Assembly (NCBI GenBank): GCA_031308135.1
Contig: JAHLJT010009419.1
Location: forward strand, 183,916,125 to 183,980,124
Source of the DNA: Acheta domesticus
Taxonomy: Eukaryota > Arthropoda > Insecta > Orthoptera > Gryllidae
DNA length: 64,000 nt
Reading direction: 5' to 3'
Under the pieces are notes generated by a model, which did no database searches, was not told the origin of the DNA, and saw nothing but the letters and a program-made list of their open reading frames with translations. Both the position numbers and the translations under genes were made by a program. This document shows positions 1-11,605 of the stretch, one piece after another. Every line of letters begins with the position of its first letter. Positions within the stretch are counted from its first letter, which is position 1.

Positions 1-719
1 AAAAATCGCACCGGATAAGATTTAAATTCGAGAACCAGCCAGGGGCGGTCTAAACTTTATAGTTCTTCTGGGACAGGGCCATCACAGGGCTTGCCCCTCA
101 TTGAAGAGTCGAGCGCGGTCTCCGACAGGGCCGTTTGACTCCGACAGGGAGTTTGAATTTATGAATTTATTTTCATACATAGGAATTATTTTTTATATAC
201 AGTGAACATTCCTTTCTTATTTATAAGCATTCTGATCATCCCTGGCATCTTTCGTATCAATGCCAAACATTGTACTACTTTGATGTCTGGATTGTTTTCC
301 CATATTTCCTCAATTTTACCACCAGAACTTCACGTGTCGTTATTTTACTTTTTTGGCTTCTTTTTAACTATTGGCCATATATTTTCGATTGGGTTCGTAT
401 CTGGACTGTTAGCTGGCCATTGCAGCACAGATTGTTTAATTGTTCAATGGCGGTAACTTAAACACTGTAGATTAAACACACTGTGCACACTGTGGTGTAA
501 ACAAATTAAATAACAGTTGTACCCACATCAATTGTACATGAATCAAATAAAAATTTAGCAGATGTCACTGTGTACAATTTTAATAACAATAGGGGTGCTA
601 TCAGTTTTATTTATAATTTCTAAAATAGAGTTTATTTTGAATTTACCAAAAAAAACGTTAGTCTAATAATTTGCACACCTTTGTGTACAAAACTAATTAT
701 ATATACAGGTGTCCGGAGA
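1..719. other. AT-rich intergenic DNA, no gene seen
   Basis: The first 150 bases are moderately GC-rich with short internal echoes (GACAGGG occurs three times), which suggests the edge of an old repeat. The rest is AT-rich with runs of A and T. No open frame longer than 84 residues occurs, and those present resemble nothing I know. Confidence 0.5.
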
Positions 720-749
720 GGAATCGTCTAAACTTCGAAAACTTTTCGA

Positions 750-869
750 TTTATATATATAACATTTTATATATATAACATATTATATATATAACAAATT
801 TTATATATATATATAACATATTATATACATAACAAATTTTATATATATATAACATATTATATATATAAC
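750..869. repeat. AT minisatellite
   Basis: About ten imperfect units of TATATATAACA, alternating with AACAAATTT and AACATATT variants, make a 120-bp AT-only tandem tract. It is low-complexity DNA with no coding content. Confidence 0.85.
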
Positions 870-1009
870 CTGGTAAGTTCTTATTTGTGAGATACCCCAC
901 AGAGAGAGTGGGAGGCTTTTGCACTGCTTAGGGATGTTATAACTGAAATAATATGTATATTGAAACCAATCGGCCCAAATATTGGCTAAATCGATTTTCA
1001 GCTATCAGT

Positions 1010-1250
1010 CGTACGAGATCCACTGCCCGCCCGCCCGATCGCTCGCGCGTCGCCGGACGAGCGACGGTTTTTCTTATCGGTGGTTGGGAGGGGTGGAGAA
1101 GGGGTGCACGCCTCTTATCTGGAGTATTGACGTGTGCGGTAGGGGAGTGAGAGGGGAGTGCGGGACGACGGGGCAGAAAGTTCTTGGACTCCGAGGTGTA
1201 AGGCTGACGGCAGAGTCAGAGATGTAGCCGTGAGTCAAGTCAACGAGAAG
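1010..1250. other. CpG-rich patch of unknown nature
   Basis: A roughly 240-bp stretch rich in CG dinucleotides, for example CGATCGCTCGCGCGTCGCCG, sits in otherwise AT-rich DNA. Open frames cross it on both strands, as expected of GC-rich DNA, but none shows a known domain. It could be a short promoter-type island, an untranslated exon or a fragment of a GC-rich repeat; the sequence does not decide. Confidence 0.3.
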
Positions 1251-2311
1251 TTGTACCATGCTAACGCGGCCTTCGCCACCCCTTGTTCTTGCTGCAAACT
1301 TTGTTTTGGGCGAGGTTATTTTTCCAACGGACTAAGGCCGGTATTTCGATCCTTGTATGTTCTACATCGGGTCCTTTCTACGAGAACTGCCCGACTGCGT
1401 GAAACTGAGTTTATTGTCTCGCAAGAGGTGTATATAATGCGTAATAAGACCAGTGGCGTAAAAGTGCTGCGGTGTTTTACGGGGACATGAGGGAAATAAT
1501 CTCGGAACTAAAGTTGCGGCGCATTCCATACTGGAACTGAGAATTTTGAAGCAATTAGTTATAGAATGCAGATTGGTGTAAGGCACGTGTTCACGCAATT
1601 CACCGTCAGAGATAATTTTAGGGGCCATTAACGTTATTTCTAAGAAAATTCTTTTGAATATTCTGTGCTATCAACAAACTATGTTTATTCACTGAATTAG
1701 AATACAAGATATTCTTCTTGTAATGTTATTTCTTTAGTTTTAAAGAAACTTCTTTTGAATAATCTGCGTTTTCAAGAAAACATTATATTTGTTCATTTAA
1801 TTGAAAGGAGATTTTTTGGGGGGATTCTAGAGAATTTCGTGCACGAAATTATTTGCATGGGTTTTGATGCAGTGTATAATGAGAGACAGTTAACTGCAAT
1901 TTCCATAAACGGAAGGTACTACGACATTGATGCGAGAAGCATGTGCCCTTCACACATCCCAACCGGGATTTAATTCCTTCCATTTGTTGAGCTTCATCTT
2001 GTTTTGTCACTGAAGATATTGCTGTGATTCTAAGTAGTGCAAATCTTAAAATCAATTCGTGATAACCTTGCAGTTGATTCTCCCTTTTTGATATTTTTTG
2101 AATTGTGATAATTTTTTTGTTTGTATATTTTCTTTGTGCATCAATGTTATTGTCATTCCTCAAGTTTTTTTTGCGGTTTCGCTTCAAACGCGTGTCCAAT
2201 TACATGCTGTTCTGTGATCACAACTTTGTTTTTTATTTTTTTAAATTTTGAAATCTTCTGATGAGCCACGATCCCACTAAAATCCCCCGAAACCGACAGC
2301 ACGTTCGGTTA

Positions 2312-2313
<2 letters not shown>

Positions 2314-2384
<71 letters not shown>

Positions 2385-2392
2385 CATATATA
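2314..2392. repeat. Compound (CT)n(AT)n microsatellite
   Basis: About 15 CT dinucleotides run directly into about 16 AT dinucleotides and then ATACAT variants. It lies about 60 bp left of the CpG island that starts near 2454. Confidence 0.95.
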
Positions 2393-2453
2393 AATTAGTT
2401 TTCCTTTGTATTTGTAACTTGTATTACATAAGATTTTTTCTAAATTAATAAAG

Positions 2454-3052
2454 ATGGAGCCATTTTTACGGGGGCCCGCAATCGGAGCCTGGTGTGCGAG
2501 CGGCGCGTCGTGGCCCGGGGCCCGGCGTGAAAGGGCTGCACCGCCAATGCAGCGGCGGGACGCCCGCCCAACGGCCCCTGCTTCACGGCCGCGCGCCTCG
2601 CGTGGGCTCGGCTCGGGGCGGCGCGGCGCAGCGCGAAGCGGAGCGGAGCGACGTGGTGCGGCGGCGACAAGCGCCCGGGCGTCCTTCGCCCCACCCCCCT
2701 CCCCGCCCCCCGCCCCCGCCCCTGCCCGCGCTCCCGCGTTGGCGGCCGACTGGCTGCCCGGCCGGGCCGGCCGCACTGACCGACCGGGCGGGGACGCGAT
2801 CGCTGCGGGCGACCCCGCGTGTTGGACGCGCGGGAAAATGGAGCGTTTGGGGGTAATTAGCCGGTTCTGTTCGAGAGCTCGCAGGTTTCGGCGAACGTCG
2901 GGTGCTTGCCGCTGTGGACCGAGGCGTGAATCACGACGGGATGCCCGTGTGAATATCGTGTGCGGCGCAAGTGGTTTCATTTCGTGAGGGTCGTGTAGAT
3001 CAGAGCATCCACGGTCGCAAAGGCCTGTCAGCGGAAAGAGTTAAAGGGTGAG
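2454..3052 (+). promoter_or_regulatory. CpG island, possible promoter or 5' untranslated exon
   Basis: About 550 bp of very CG-rich DNA (densest 2480-2830) in an AT-rich setting, which is how this genome marks the ple promoter at 60 kb. Long frames exist on both strands (177 residues on +, 212 on -), but both are Arg/Ala/Pro/Gly-rich, overlap each other and show no domain, so they are composition artefacts. On the + strand GC content falls off into a good splice-donor match, AG|GTGAGC, with the intron starting at 3053. This suggests, without proving, a non-coding first exon of a gene whose coding exons are elsewhere. Confidence 0.35.
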
Positions 3053-3841
3053 GTGAGCTTGATTCAAAAATCAATTAGTACGTCCTCTTCACACATATCC
3101 GTTATGAAATAACCATTTTTGAAACAGTCCGATACGAGATGATCATCTTTTCGACGTCCTGTTGAATGAATGTAAATCAACTGATTTCTTCCAATGATAA
3201 GTTGTGGATGAAATAAAATTAAATTGAGCTGAGTAGTTAGATACAGGTGTAATAATTTAAAGTGAATTCATACAATCGCTTCGGGACTGTGCGGAATTGT
3301 TTAGCTTTCAAATCCCCAATCACAGGACACTAGGACAAAGATAACTTACATCCGCGGACCAGTCTGTTTAGTTGTCTGTGCAGTGCAAAGCGAAGGGGAT
3401 CCCAGACTCGATTCAATGGACGGCCCTTGTCGGCTAATTACAAAACAACAACAAAAAACAACACAACTCCTAGAAAATTCTGTGTAATTTTATTATCCCA
3501 CAAAATGTCAGTCTTAGTGATTATTCATCAGAAAACATTAACAACTTCCAAAACGGACTTCGAAATAAAAGCATTTTAATGAATAATTTCGATCAGATTC
3601 GGCAATGACTGTATGGAACATTTTGTTAAATTGATTCATTGCCCGATCAAAAGACTAAATGTGTGCTCATATTTGAAGAGCTTCTTATCATATAAAAAAG
3701 GGGAGTATATGGAGCCCACAGATGGGATGTACATAGATATTGCAAAAATCAAAACATTAAAATGATATCGTGATATGTCAACAGTTTTAAAGAAAAACAA
3801 GTTTTGGGAAGCGATATTTATTGAAAAGGTGTCGTTTATGT

Positions 3842-4030
3842 AAAGTATATTTGTCCCTCTGTCTGTTTGTGTCTGTAAACAACACTAGTGCCTAATTCGT
3901 ATTCGGGAGTATACCAAAAAATTGATTTCTCTGATCTATTTGACTGTACTCAACGTCAATTTGAAACGGTTATTTTTGTTTTCAAGACACTAAAACATTT
4001 TCAAAATTGTCTAAAAAATGGCAACCCATT
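3842..4030 (+). repeat. Repeat A fragment
   Basis: Carries the family signature: a GTCTGT-rich tract followed by AACAACACTAGTGCCTAA, then TTTGAAACGGTTATTT. The same block is seen at 7490, 18685, 43725 and 47570. Old and diverged. Confidence 0.65.
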
Positions 4031-5195
4031 TTTTCGTAAATTTATTTCTCGAATACAAAAATGTGCACTAATAAATACGATGTTAACTATTTATAAGTAA
4101 AAAACTAAACATTTGAATTTCCAGAAGATCAATTATGTAATTTTCTAATATATCTATTGTTAATATTTATATTGGAAGGGTATTTTATAATATAATGCAT
4201 ATTTTTACACAAATGCTTCAAATGGTTTCAAAATACAAATTGTTATCAGGTATTTAAATATTATTTTTCTTTTTTACGTTAATAATAGGTTCCATCATAA
4301 TAATTTCATCTTATCTTACTGGGTGTCGTTTTTGGTAAGGCAAATGGCAAAATAAGAACTTTTTGCTAGTACGTAGAGCATAATAAACTGCAATCAATCG
4401 CAGACGTTCTTTTTTATTGAGTTTTTGAATTTTCAAAAATTAAACTTGAAATACTCACTACGCCAAACGAAGGCGAGACATTAAAAAAAATACTTAAATG
4501 AGGCTGAAGTAGTTTCAGGATAAACTAAGCAATATATCGTGTTACGTAACCGTTGCAAATATGAGAATATATATGCTGTTGTTGGACCATCATTTTATAT
4601 ATCGAAGTACAATTTGGTTTCCCTCCTTTCTCTACTTTCGAGAAGAAAGGTTATTTACACTGTAGTGTAATTTTGAAAAATTCAAATATTTTAATACTCG
4701 TAATAGCACTTGTGTCATTTTGGTTAATGAATTTACGGACATATCAATAGAAAATATTTGAACCCGTTTTAAATAAATCTTGTTTAATTGTTTTCGACAC
4801 GATTTTATTCAAAACTAAGCAAAACTTGTCTTTTAAAAAAGCAAACCATAAATGAAATCATTTATAAGCTAACAAAGGTAAGTCATTTCCAGAGGTTGAA
4901 AACGACGAAGTAAAAAGTGACTTTTGAAATCTTTGAAAAATGAAATATTTTAACGAAAACAGGAGTTTTACTAGTTTATAAGCGCGCGTTGAGCGACTTG
5001 AGCAACAAATAGTAAGAATATGCAGATATTTCTTGATAAAATTTTTAACCGGAATATGAACTTCATGTAAAGTACTCTCAAAAATTATTAACAACAGTTT
5101 CACATTTGCAGGGCCTAAAATTAAATCAGAGCCATCGGAGTTTATATATTTTAGGGAAAATCCTACACACGATTTAGTCAGTGGTGTTTGCTAGG
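4031..5195. other. AT-rich intergenic DNA, no gene seen
   Basis: A-, T- and AAAT-rich throughout, with no long open frame and no repeat I can name. The segment near 5060 (CTTCATGTAAAGTACTCTCA) echoes the end of repeat A, so part may be a worn copy. Confidence 0.45.
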
Positions 5196-5211
5196 TCAAA
5201 GAGACACCAGC

Positions 5212-5765
5212 CAGGACAGGTGACTCAGGCCATCAGCTGACCTCAGCACAGTCCCTCTGACCCGGAGGTCCTAGATACGAGTCCGGACAGCGGCATGATT
5301 TTCGACACTAGCTTGTCAGCTGGGTCGAATTCAGTCTCCGTTTGGAGGACAATTCTAGCGGCTGGCTACTCTGATCGGTAGTTTTCCGTGGTTTCTCCTA
5401 TTAACACCAGGCGAATGCCGGAGCAATACCCTACCAAACGGATCACGGGCCGCGCGCTATCTCTCCTTCCTCCTCCTCCTTGTACTATCCTCACCCCTTT
5501 CACACACATTTACATTAACATGCACTACACTACCACACATGCCGGGAGACCAGTCGGGAGATGAGAGCTTGTCCCGACTGGGGCGGTGTCCCGCTGGTGG
5601 GAGATACCTGGTTGATGGGAGAACCTCGCTAGTCGACGGAAGGTCGGAGCCGGATCTCGCTATCCAGCGGGGAAAAGATCATCGCCACCTCCCGAGGAAA
5701 AACATGCACCACACTTACGGAACTAATGACCTCAGTAGTTGACGCACCCAGAATCACTAACAATA
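5212..5765 (+). mobile_element. Long SINE-like element, family 1 (+ copy)
   Basis: A 550-bp element repeated at 52990-53545 (+) and in reverse at 38540-39565 and 56180-56560, so its limits come from comparing copies. The 5' part has a Pol III-like region with a B-box-like GATACGAGTCC near 5275, as in tRNA-derived SINEs. The middle has GTAGTTTTCCGTGGTTTCTC, then a CT-rich block and a CACAC-rich block; the 3' part has GGAACTAATGACCTCAGTAG and ends near CACTAA. Non-autonomous; a 67-residue frame inside it is not a gene. Calling it a SINE rather than the tail of a LINE is inference. Confidence 0.7.
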
Positions 5766-6169
5766 AATCTTGTTAATGTGTGACCCCACATCGTTATTTA
5801 TTGTATCTTTGGAACACGGTATCCGGTTATCATTAAATTACTGTGGTACTACCGAGATAGTACGTCCTCTATAGCAAAGGAAAAATAATTTAAGGGGGAC
5901 ATTTATGAAAGTTATGACTGAATAAGAAAAAAGATATACAAAAATTTGTTTCACTTCCTCCTATGAAGACAGTTAATTATCTCCTTCTGTCGAAGTCGTT
6001 AAAAAAGTATCTGTTACAATCCGCGAGCCTTCGTATTTTTCTTGGTCCGGTCACGCAGTCTTCATATGTTTCCTTAACCCACATAATTGATCTAGAAAAG
6101 CCTTACGAAAGGTTAGCAACATCTTCTTGTTCCCAAGAGAGTATGCATGAGACTTGCAAGGGCATCAAG

Positions 6170-7330
6170 GTAACTAGTAGTGCTACAGAATGACACAGGC
6201 TTTCTCAAACTGGTTTTTTTTTCTAATTTCTTTGGTCCGGGTTAGCTTTTCGTTCTTGCCCCATCCTCTTACCAGCTGCCATCTATTGTCACCCAAAGTC
6301 CATTTTTTAAAACTTTTCACGATCTTTCAGTTTTCTAACGGTAGAACCGAAATATTCCTTTAGTAATGTCATAGAAGAGTGAAACCTCGTCTTATAAAGA
6401 AGATTGTCGTCGAAAAATTTGGGGCCGATTTTAAGAAATTGTGGTAAGCTTAATTGTTCCTAGAAACTATTTTTTATCTATAAATGCAACATTTGAAACT
6501 CTTTTTCACAGAAAACGTTTGAGTTTCGAGAAACTTCATTGAAAGTCATTTGAAGCACTTCCACTCACAAGTGCAATAATGTATTCAAATCACTGGAAAT
6601 GTGCATATTAACGGAGTGAGATATTAACATTTTTTTGCTACTTTTTGAAAAAAACAAACAAAAAAAACAGCAAAATGGCTTTCATGTCATTTAAACAGTG
6701 CATTTAGTACCATCCGAACGAAAAGTTTGAAGAAAACATTTTGAGACAGTTTTTGGTGTAAGAGGCATATGAGCGTTTCTCAAAATCGGGAATTTTGTTC
6801 TCATTTTCGAAGAAAATTGGATTCTTCGAGTGATATAGAATATCATTTGTAGAACATCATTTGAATCACAATAACTCATTAATGTAATAATGTATACAAA
6901 ACGCCGCTGAGGTAAATATTAACGGCGTGAGAGAGATGACAAAAAATTGCGTAATTTGTGGAAAAAACAAAAGAATTGAGCAAAATAGGTTTTTTTTGTC
7001 ATCTTATAGAGTACATTGATCACTTCCTATCGTAATCCTATCTTCCTATCCTATCCTATCTTCCTATCATATACATAAAGTTTAAAGAAAAAATTTCGGC
7101 CCGTTTTTGAGAAATTTTTGTTTTTGATCTTTTTTGTTATTGCACGTATTTCACTCAATTTTGCACGAAAACGACTAAAATTTGCACAGAAATGTTCATG
7201 ACTAATAAAAGAACTAATTGAGAAGAAAAATTTCATTTGATGGGTTCATCTCTATCTTTAATTTTATAAAATTACGAAGACACCGAAACAATTCCAGACT
7301 TTTGCAACTGTCAAAAATTCAGAGTTAATA
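6170..7330 (+). repeat. Repeat A, long copy
   Basis: Starts ACTAGTAGTGCTACAGAATG and runs parallel to the copies at 21648 and 36900. Shared blocks include GGTCCGGGTTAGCT, ATATTAACGGCGTGAGAG and TTTTTGAGAAA. Only short frames are present. Within it, 7025-7070 is a small CCTATCTT tandem. No reverse transcriptase or transposase motif was found, so the class is unknown. Confidence 0.65.
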
Positions 7331-7344
7331 CTGAAAATCGGACC

Positions 7345-7664
7345 TATGTCATTTCTACTTTCTCGTATATGTATGTATATATGGAGTATAGAGAAACGTA
7401 TGTAATGCTGCAAAAAATCGATTTGGAGATTTCAACGGAAATACACGTTTAGGGGTCCCCTAATACTGAAAAAGTGTTTTTTTAAACATCCGTGTGTTTG
7501 TCTGTTCGTCTGTCCGTCTGTCTGTGAACACCACTAGCGCCTAAACCACACCTAGGAGTTTTTCCAAAATAGATATTCCCTTGTTGATCTGGCTCGACTC
7601 GAGGCGCTGCGATTTTGAAAATCTTTCATCAAACTTTGGGGGCACTTTACATGAAGCCCCTTCC
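7345..7664 (-). repeat. Repeat A, second copy in opposite orientation
   Basis: Begins near GTAATGCTGCAAAAAATCGA and continues through a GTCTGTCCGTCTG tract, ACCACTAGCGCCTAAACC and TTTACATGAAGCCCCT. Relative to the 6170-7330 copy it is reversed, so the two lie end to end as an inverted pair. Confidence 0.6.
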
Positions 7665-8400
7665 CCCGCGGAAAGCTTCAGCGTCGCCTTCACGTTCCGT
7701 GCGCCAACGCCTTGGGAGTTTGCGAGCAGCCCGACGCGACGCGGTGGCCGGCGGGGCGGGAGCGCCGTCGGCGAGTGGCGTCGACGTGAGAGACGCCCAG
7801 ACCGCGACGCTGCAGGATGTCGGATAAAAGCAGCCAACAGCCACGTTAACAAACTCCAAATTTTACAAAATACGTGTCTCAGAAAAATAACCAAAGCTCC
7901 GTGGTTTATAAGTAACGAACAACTGCATAGAGAATTAAAAATAGAATATATTCAAGACTACGTAATCAAAATTTCAAAAAACGTTTATGAATTTCTACCA
8001 GAATCCCTAGCCAATAGCAACTTACCATTTGGGTAAAAATTACAGCCAAACACAGAGAATTCATTCACACTACCCTAAAGACATTTTCAAGCCTCCCTAA
8101 CTAACTGAAAATATAAACTGTTGCTCTCTCTCTCTCTCTCTCTTCATTACACTCTCCACACACAATACCAACCCATTTTTTTTCTAACAAACTTCTACAG
8201 AAAGAGTATTGACAGACCTGAGTATGGTTCATCCTAAAACGTTATGTAATCGTATGTAAACTCTCTGGAAAGGCAGAAATGCCGAACAAGAAGAAATAAA
8301 TTTATTTTTTTTAAAAAAAGGACGTCGGCGCCCCCACGCGGCCCCGCCGAAGGGCGAATGCGCCACGGACACTTTGAGCTCAGTCGGTGCCGTGTGAAGG
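7665..8400. promoter_or_regulatory. CpG-rich island split by a LINE
   Basis: Two CpG-rich blocks, 7665-7835 and 8318-8400, lie on either side of an AT-rich Jockey fragment. Without the insertion they would form about 250 bp of continuous CG-rich DNA. The 151-residue frame at 7581-8036 is a chance join of this block to the LINE tail and is not a gene. Promoter use is inferred from composition only. Confidence 0.3.
7841..8317 (+). mobile_element. Jockey-type LINE, 3' end only
   Basis: Residues translated from about 7841 read NKLQILQNTCLRKITKAPWF, then ISNEQLHRELKI, and stop at 8034-8036. The 'K-APW-(I/V)-N' block is typical of the C-terminus of Jockey-clade reverse transcriptase proteins and matches the copies at 17.0, 29.1 and 33.0 kb. 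The 3' UTR includes a (CT)n run at 8125-8143 and ends in an A/T-rich tail near 8317. The element is heavily 5'-truncated and cannot be active. Confidence 0.8.
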
Positions 8401-9240
8401 TTCTAATTTTTTTCCTTTAGTAAATAAGGTTCATTGTTATTAAAAAAATAGAAACATCCATTTTAGTTATGAGGGCCCATGATTCAACAGCATACACCGC
8501 AGATCTGAAGGGTGGCAACTTAACGTTCAATTGTATTTACAAAACAATTGCAAGTTTCAAAATAAAACAAGAATATTTGTTGACAACAACCCATAACAAT
8601 TATAATATGAACATAAAGAATAAAAAAAAGAAACTTCACAGAATTTAACAATTCTCTCAGTTCATTCGTACTTCCGCATACAAAAACCCTGTTCACATTC
8701 ATACATTATCACACTTCTATAGTCAAGCTTCCAACTCTCGAACGTATCCAGTTCGTATTTCCAATTCCAATATTCAGTCTTTCAGATTTGAAAAAAGCAA
8801 AAAACAAAAACATTCTCCACTTTTTTAGTCCGCACGTCCGTCCAAATCATAAACCATTTCCTCTTGACAGAACATCCACTTATCGTTTCTACTTCGACAC
8901 GTCCACATCTTGCCTGTACTTCGGGACGTCGAACTTTCGTCTGCTTGCTCTTGGCTCATTTAGTAGCTTGTCTGTTGTCTTGGTGTTCAACACATCATCA
9001 GTGCCAGGCGGCCGAGCGCACACAAGAAGACCTTATGAATATTCATTCTCCTGTCATATTGACTCGTTACAGCCGTGGCGAGAAAGTGCAAGTGTAAATA
9101 GAGTGTAGTACAAATGAGTGAATGAATGTAATGCGAGATCAGTGTAAATAGTGTGATTCAGTGCGAGAATTGGAGAGTAAATGAAAAAAAAAGTTTAAAA
9201 GATAAACATTTTTTCTAGACCTAAGGAAACGGCCAAAGGG
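8401..9240. other. AT-rich intergenic DNA, no gene seen
   Basis: No known domain in the 106-residue frame at 8788-9108, which is Ser/Phe/Arg-rich with ordinary background codon use. The end of the stretch has repeated GTGTAAATAG words (near 9093 and 9140) that lead into the possible LTR to its right. Confidence 0.4.
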
Positions 9241-9247
9241 CCATTCT

Positions 9248-9748
9248 GTAAATAGGTAGGTTAAGGAATACTAAGTATAAGTTAGTTGTAAGATTAGCTT
9301 TAGCTAGATTGTAAATACTCCCCCCTTCTGCCGCAAAAGCCAAGTGGAGCTGAGGCGCGTCTGAAGATAACTGTCCCCAAAAGTAAATGAATTACCGCCT
9401 CGCCAGGGATACTGGCGGGGGGAACTTGAAAAACCACAAATCGTTGCTTGTTTCCTGCTCTTCGTGAGCGCGGTAGTGATTGCCGGCGTCTCACTCTACG
9501 GTTACCTTCGGGTTGACCAAGGCGGGAATCGACGACGTGCCGAACCGAGCGACCCACCGCCAGCCTATCTGCCTTCGCTACCGCCTTTGCCGTCGCCGCC
9601 GCTGTATACCACCTCTCCCCCACCATTCTTATGGCGACGTCCGATTGATTGCTGGGCTGCGTAGCCTCTGTTAGGATGTGACCGTGTACTTACAACAAAG
9701 GTTCATAATAAACAAATAATCAACCCGGTGTTTATCTTACTCCCGTTA
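9248..9748 (+). repeat. Possible solo LTR or 3' retroelement end
   Basis: The segment could be bounded by TGTAAATAGG at the left and CCCGTTACA at the right (TGT...ACA). It has a GC-richer body with the hairpin CGCCAGGGATACTGGCG, and poly(A)-signal-like AATAAA in TTCATAATAAACAAATAATC about 40 bp from its right end, an arrangement common in LTRs. I could not find a convincing target-site duplication, a primer-binding site or a second copy, so this is a weak call. Confidence 0.25.
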
Positions 9749-10005
9749 CATACTCCCTCCCATCATGTCTTCACGACACTGCCATTAAACCACCAATCCG
9801 TGAAGGACTGTGGGGTACCTCAGCTGATTATCGACAGATAGGGCCCCGGCCTGGAGAAATAGAGAGAGGGGAAAAGGCGAGGGAGTGGGGGACACTCCTT
9901 CTCAAGACCTTAGATAAGGATAGCAGGGAGTGGGGGTAATGCCAGGCGGGGCGAGGGATACAACTAGAAGTTGGCTCCTAAGGGGAGAAGACGTTTAGAT
10001 TTTTA
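9749..10005. other. Purine-rich intergenic DNA
   Basis: G/A-rich, with GAGAGAGGGGAAAAGGCGAG and GGGAGTGGGGGTAATG. No coding frame and no named repeat. Confidence 0.4.
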
Positions 10006-10300
10006 ACTAGTGGTGCTGCAGAATGACAAAGACCTTGACACCGTAGCATGCCACGAGCTTCTCTGCGCAACGAGCGTCGGGAAAGAGAATTATGAGAAGT
10101 AACCCCGCCTTTTTACAATATGGATGGCGTTGTCGGGTGGCGGGGTAATGAACTGCGTGGAGTGGCGATTTCGTCGTGGCGTTCGTGCCACGGACTCCCG
10201 CTCGTGGCACCGACCTTGAAAACACTGGCATAGACTTTCTAATAATAGTTTTCTAATTTCGTTGGCCTGAGCTAGCATATTATTTCAGTGATCTGCAAAT
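10006..10300 (+). repeat. Repeat A fragment carrying a short insertion
   Basis: The left part (AACTAGTGGTGCTGCAGAAT) and right part (GGCATAGACTTTCT...CCTGAGCTAGC) both match the start of repeat A as seen at 21650 and 36910. Between them is a GC-rich segment of about 173 bp. The 8-bp word GACCTTGA stands on each side of it, at 10031-10038 and 10212-10219, and both inner edges carry GCCACGAGC in opposite orientation. That fits a small inverted-repeat transposon, but the flanking match is imperfect because part of the repeat start seems to be present twice. Confidence 0.45.
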
Positions 10301-11200
10301 GATCTGTGGCAAAAACAATACACTTTATTCCGCTGCTTTCAATTGGATATTTATTATATAGGATATCATTCCTTTGATTAAATTAGTTTTTCGTATTTAG
10401 TGTAATCTAAAAAGGAAATTATTTTCTATCATTTCCGATTTTAGTTATGTTAGAATGCTTCATTATTAATCCAATTTCTGGCACGATTTTGATTTATAGT
10501 GTTACTATCCATTTCACTTGAAACTCTTATTATTTTATAAAATAGTGCTGAAATTCCAAACGTTGGAATCGACTGAATACAATGGTAAGTCGAGTAAGCA
10601 AATAACAAAGACTGAAAATAACTAAGTCTTCGAATTATGGAACCGGTGAAATTGATGGAAGAATGTCTTGGAATTTTATAGTACTTCCACCATATTGATT
10701 AATGATGCATCGGGCATTGTAGTCTAAGTTGCGAATATCGATCTTTTAAATTTATTTGATTATTTAAAATTAATGCTGCAGGTTCTACAAATATCTATCA
10801 TTATTCTAAACTCTAATATTACGTAAATTTTTCAGTTCATTTGTGTTTTTATTGAACAGGAGGAATATGTTCTTAGAAACTATTTTTTCTTGGTTGCAAA
10901 AGCTATCACGGATCTTAAGAACCTTCGCGTCATCAAAATAAATTTGCCAATTGTTGATACGTGACTTACTTCCTTTGATTTTGATAGTTTTGTTTTGATG
11001 TTTTCACTCCATTACCTCGCCACGGCAACTGTGGGATTTTTTGCCCTCATTGATACACGAGTTGCAAGCTTGGTCAGTGCAGAAGACTACAAAATGTCGC
11101 TTCAAACCAATTACTCGAGTTGAAAGAATGCTTGGATAAAAAAATAATTTTGTAATTTAAAAATTCTACAAAGTAAATATTTCCATCGCTGTAAAATTGC
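10301..11200. other. AT-rich intergenic DNA, no gene seen
   Basis: No open frame of note and no recognisable repeat. Confidence 0.45.
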
Positions 11201-11201
<1 letters not shown>

Positions 11202-11235
<34 letters not shown>

Positions 11236-11605
11236 TATTTGCGTATTGGCCATTTCTGAGCACGCTACACGTTCTCTTCCGAGGCCCAGTCAAATTTTAT
11301 CCCAGAGAGAGGTTACCGTGTGTCCATTATGGGGATCAGCTTTTCGGCTGCATCTCTTGGTAAGACAAGGTTGTTAAGCCTTGAATGATCAATTATGAGG
11401 TGATAGGATGATGATGAGAGGTGATCGTGGCCGTCGCCTTTTTAAACATCCCAGCATTTGCCTGTATGACCGAGGAAACCATGAAAACCCTTGTCAGGTT
11501 GGTCGGTCCGGGGATAGAATCCTGGCCTCCCGATTGCGAAGTCAGCGCTACTTCTTTCGGTTTAGCATTATTATTATTATTATTATTATTACTATTATTA
11601 TATCA
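11202..11605 (-). mobile_element. tRNA-derived SINE-like element with (TAA)n tail
   Basis: Read on the - strand, it starts in a (TAA)n-rich flank (11567-11605). It shows a B-box-like GGATTCTATCCCCGG near 11515-11529, then GTTTTCATGGTTTCCTCGGT and GGCAAATGCTGGGATG, blocks common in insect tRNA-SINEs. It ends in a (TAA)n tail at 11202-11236. The 68- to 71-residue + frames inside it are not genes. Trinucleotide repeats on both sides suggest either insertion into a microsatellite or growth of the tail. Confidence 0.55.

Noticed and set aside
2251..2300. CTGATGAG ... CGAAAC spacing resembling a hammerhead core
   Set aside because: The bases between cannot pair to make stem II and no stem III or stem I is visible.
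2342..2987. Overlapping 212-residue (-) and 177-residue (+) frames
   Set aside because: Both are low-complexity translations of a CpG island plus a TA microsatellite (the - frame ends in an Ile/Tyr repeat). No domain.
7581..8036. 151-residue frame as a host gene
   Set aside because: It is a chance fusion of repeat A, a CpG-rich block and the Jockey C-terminus.
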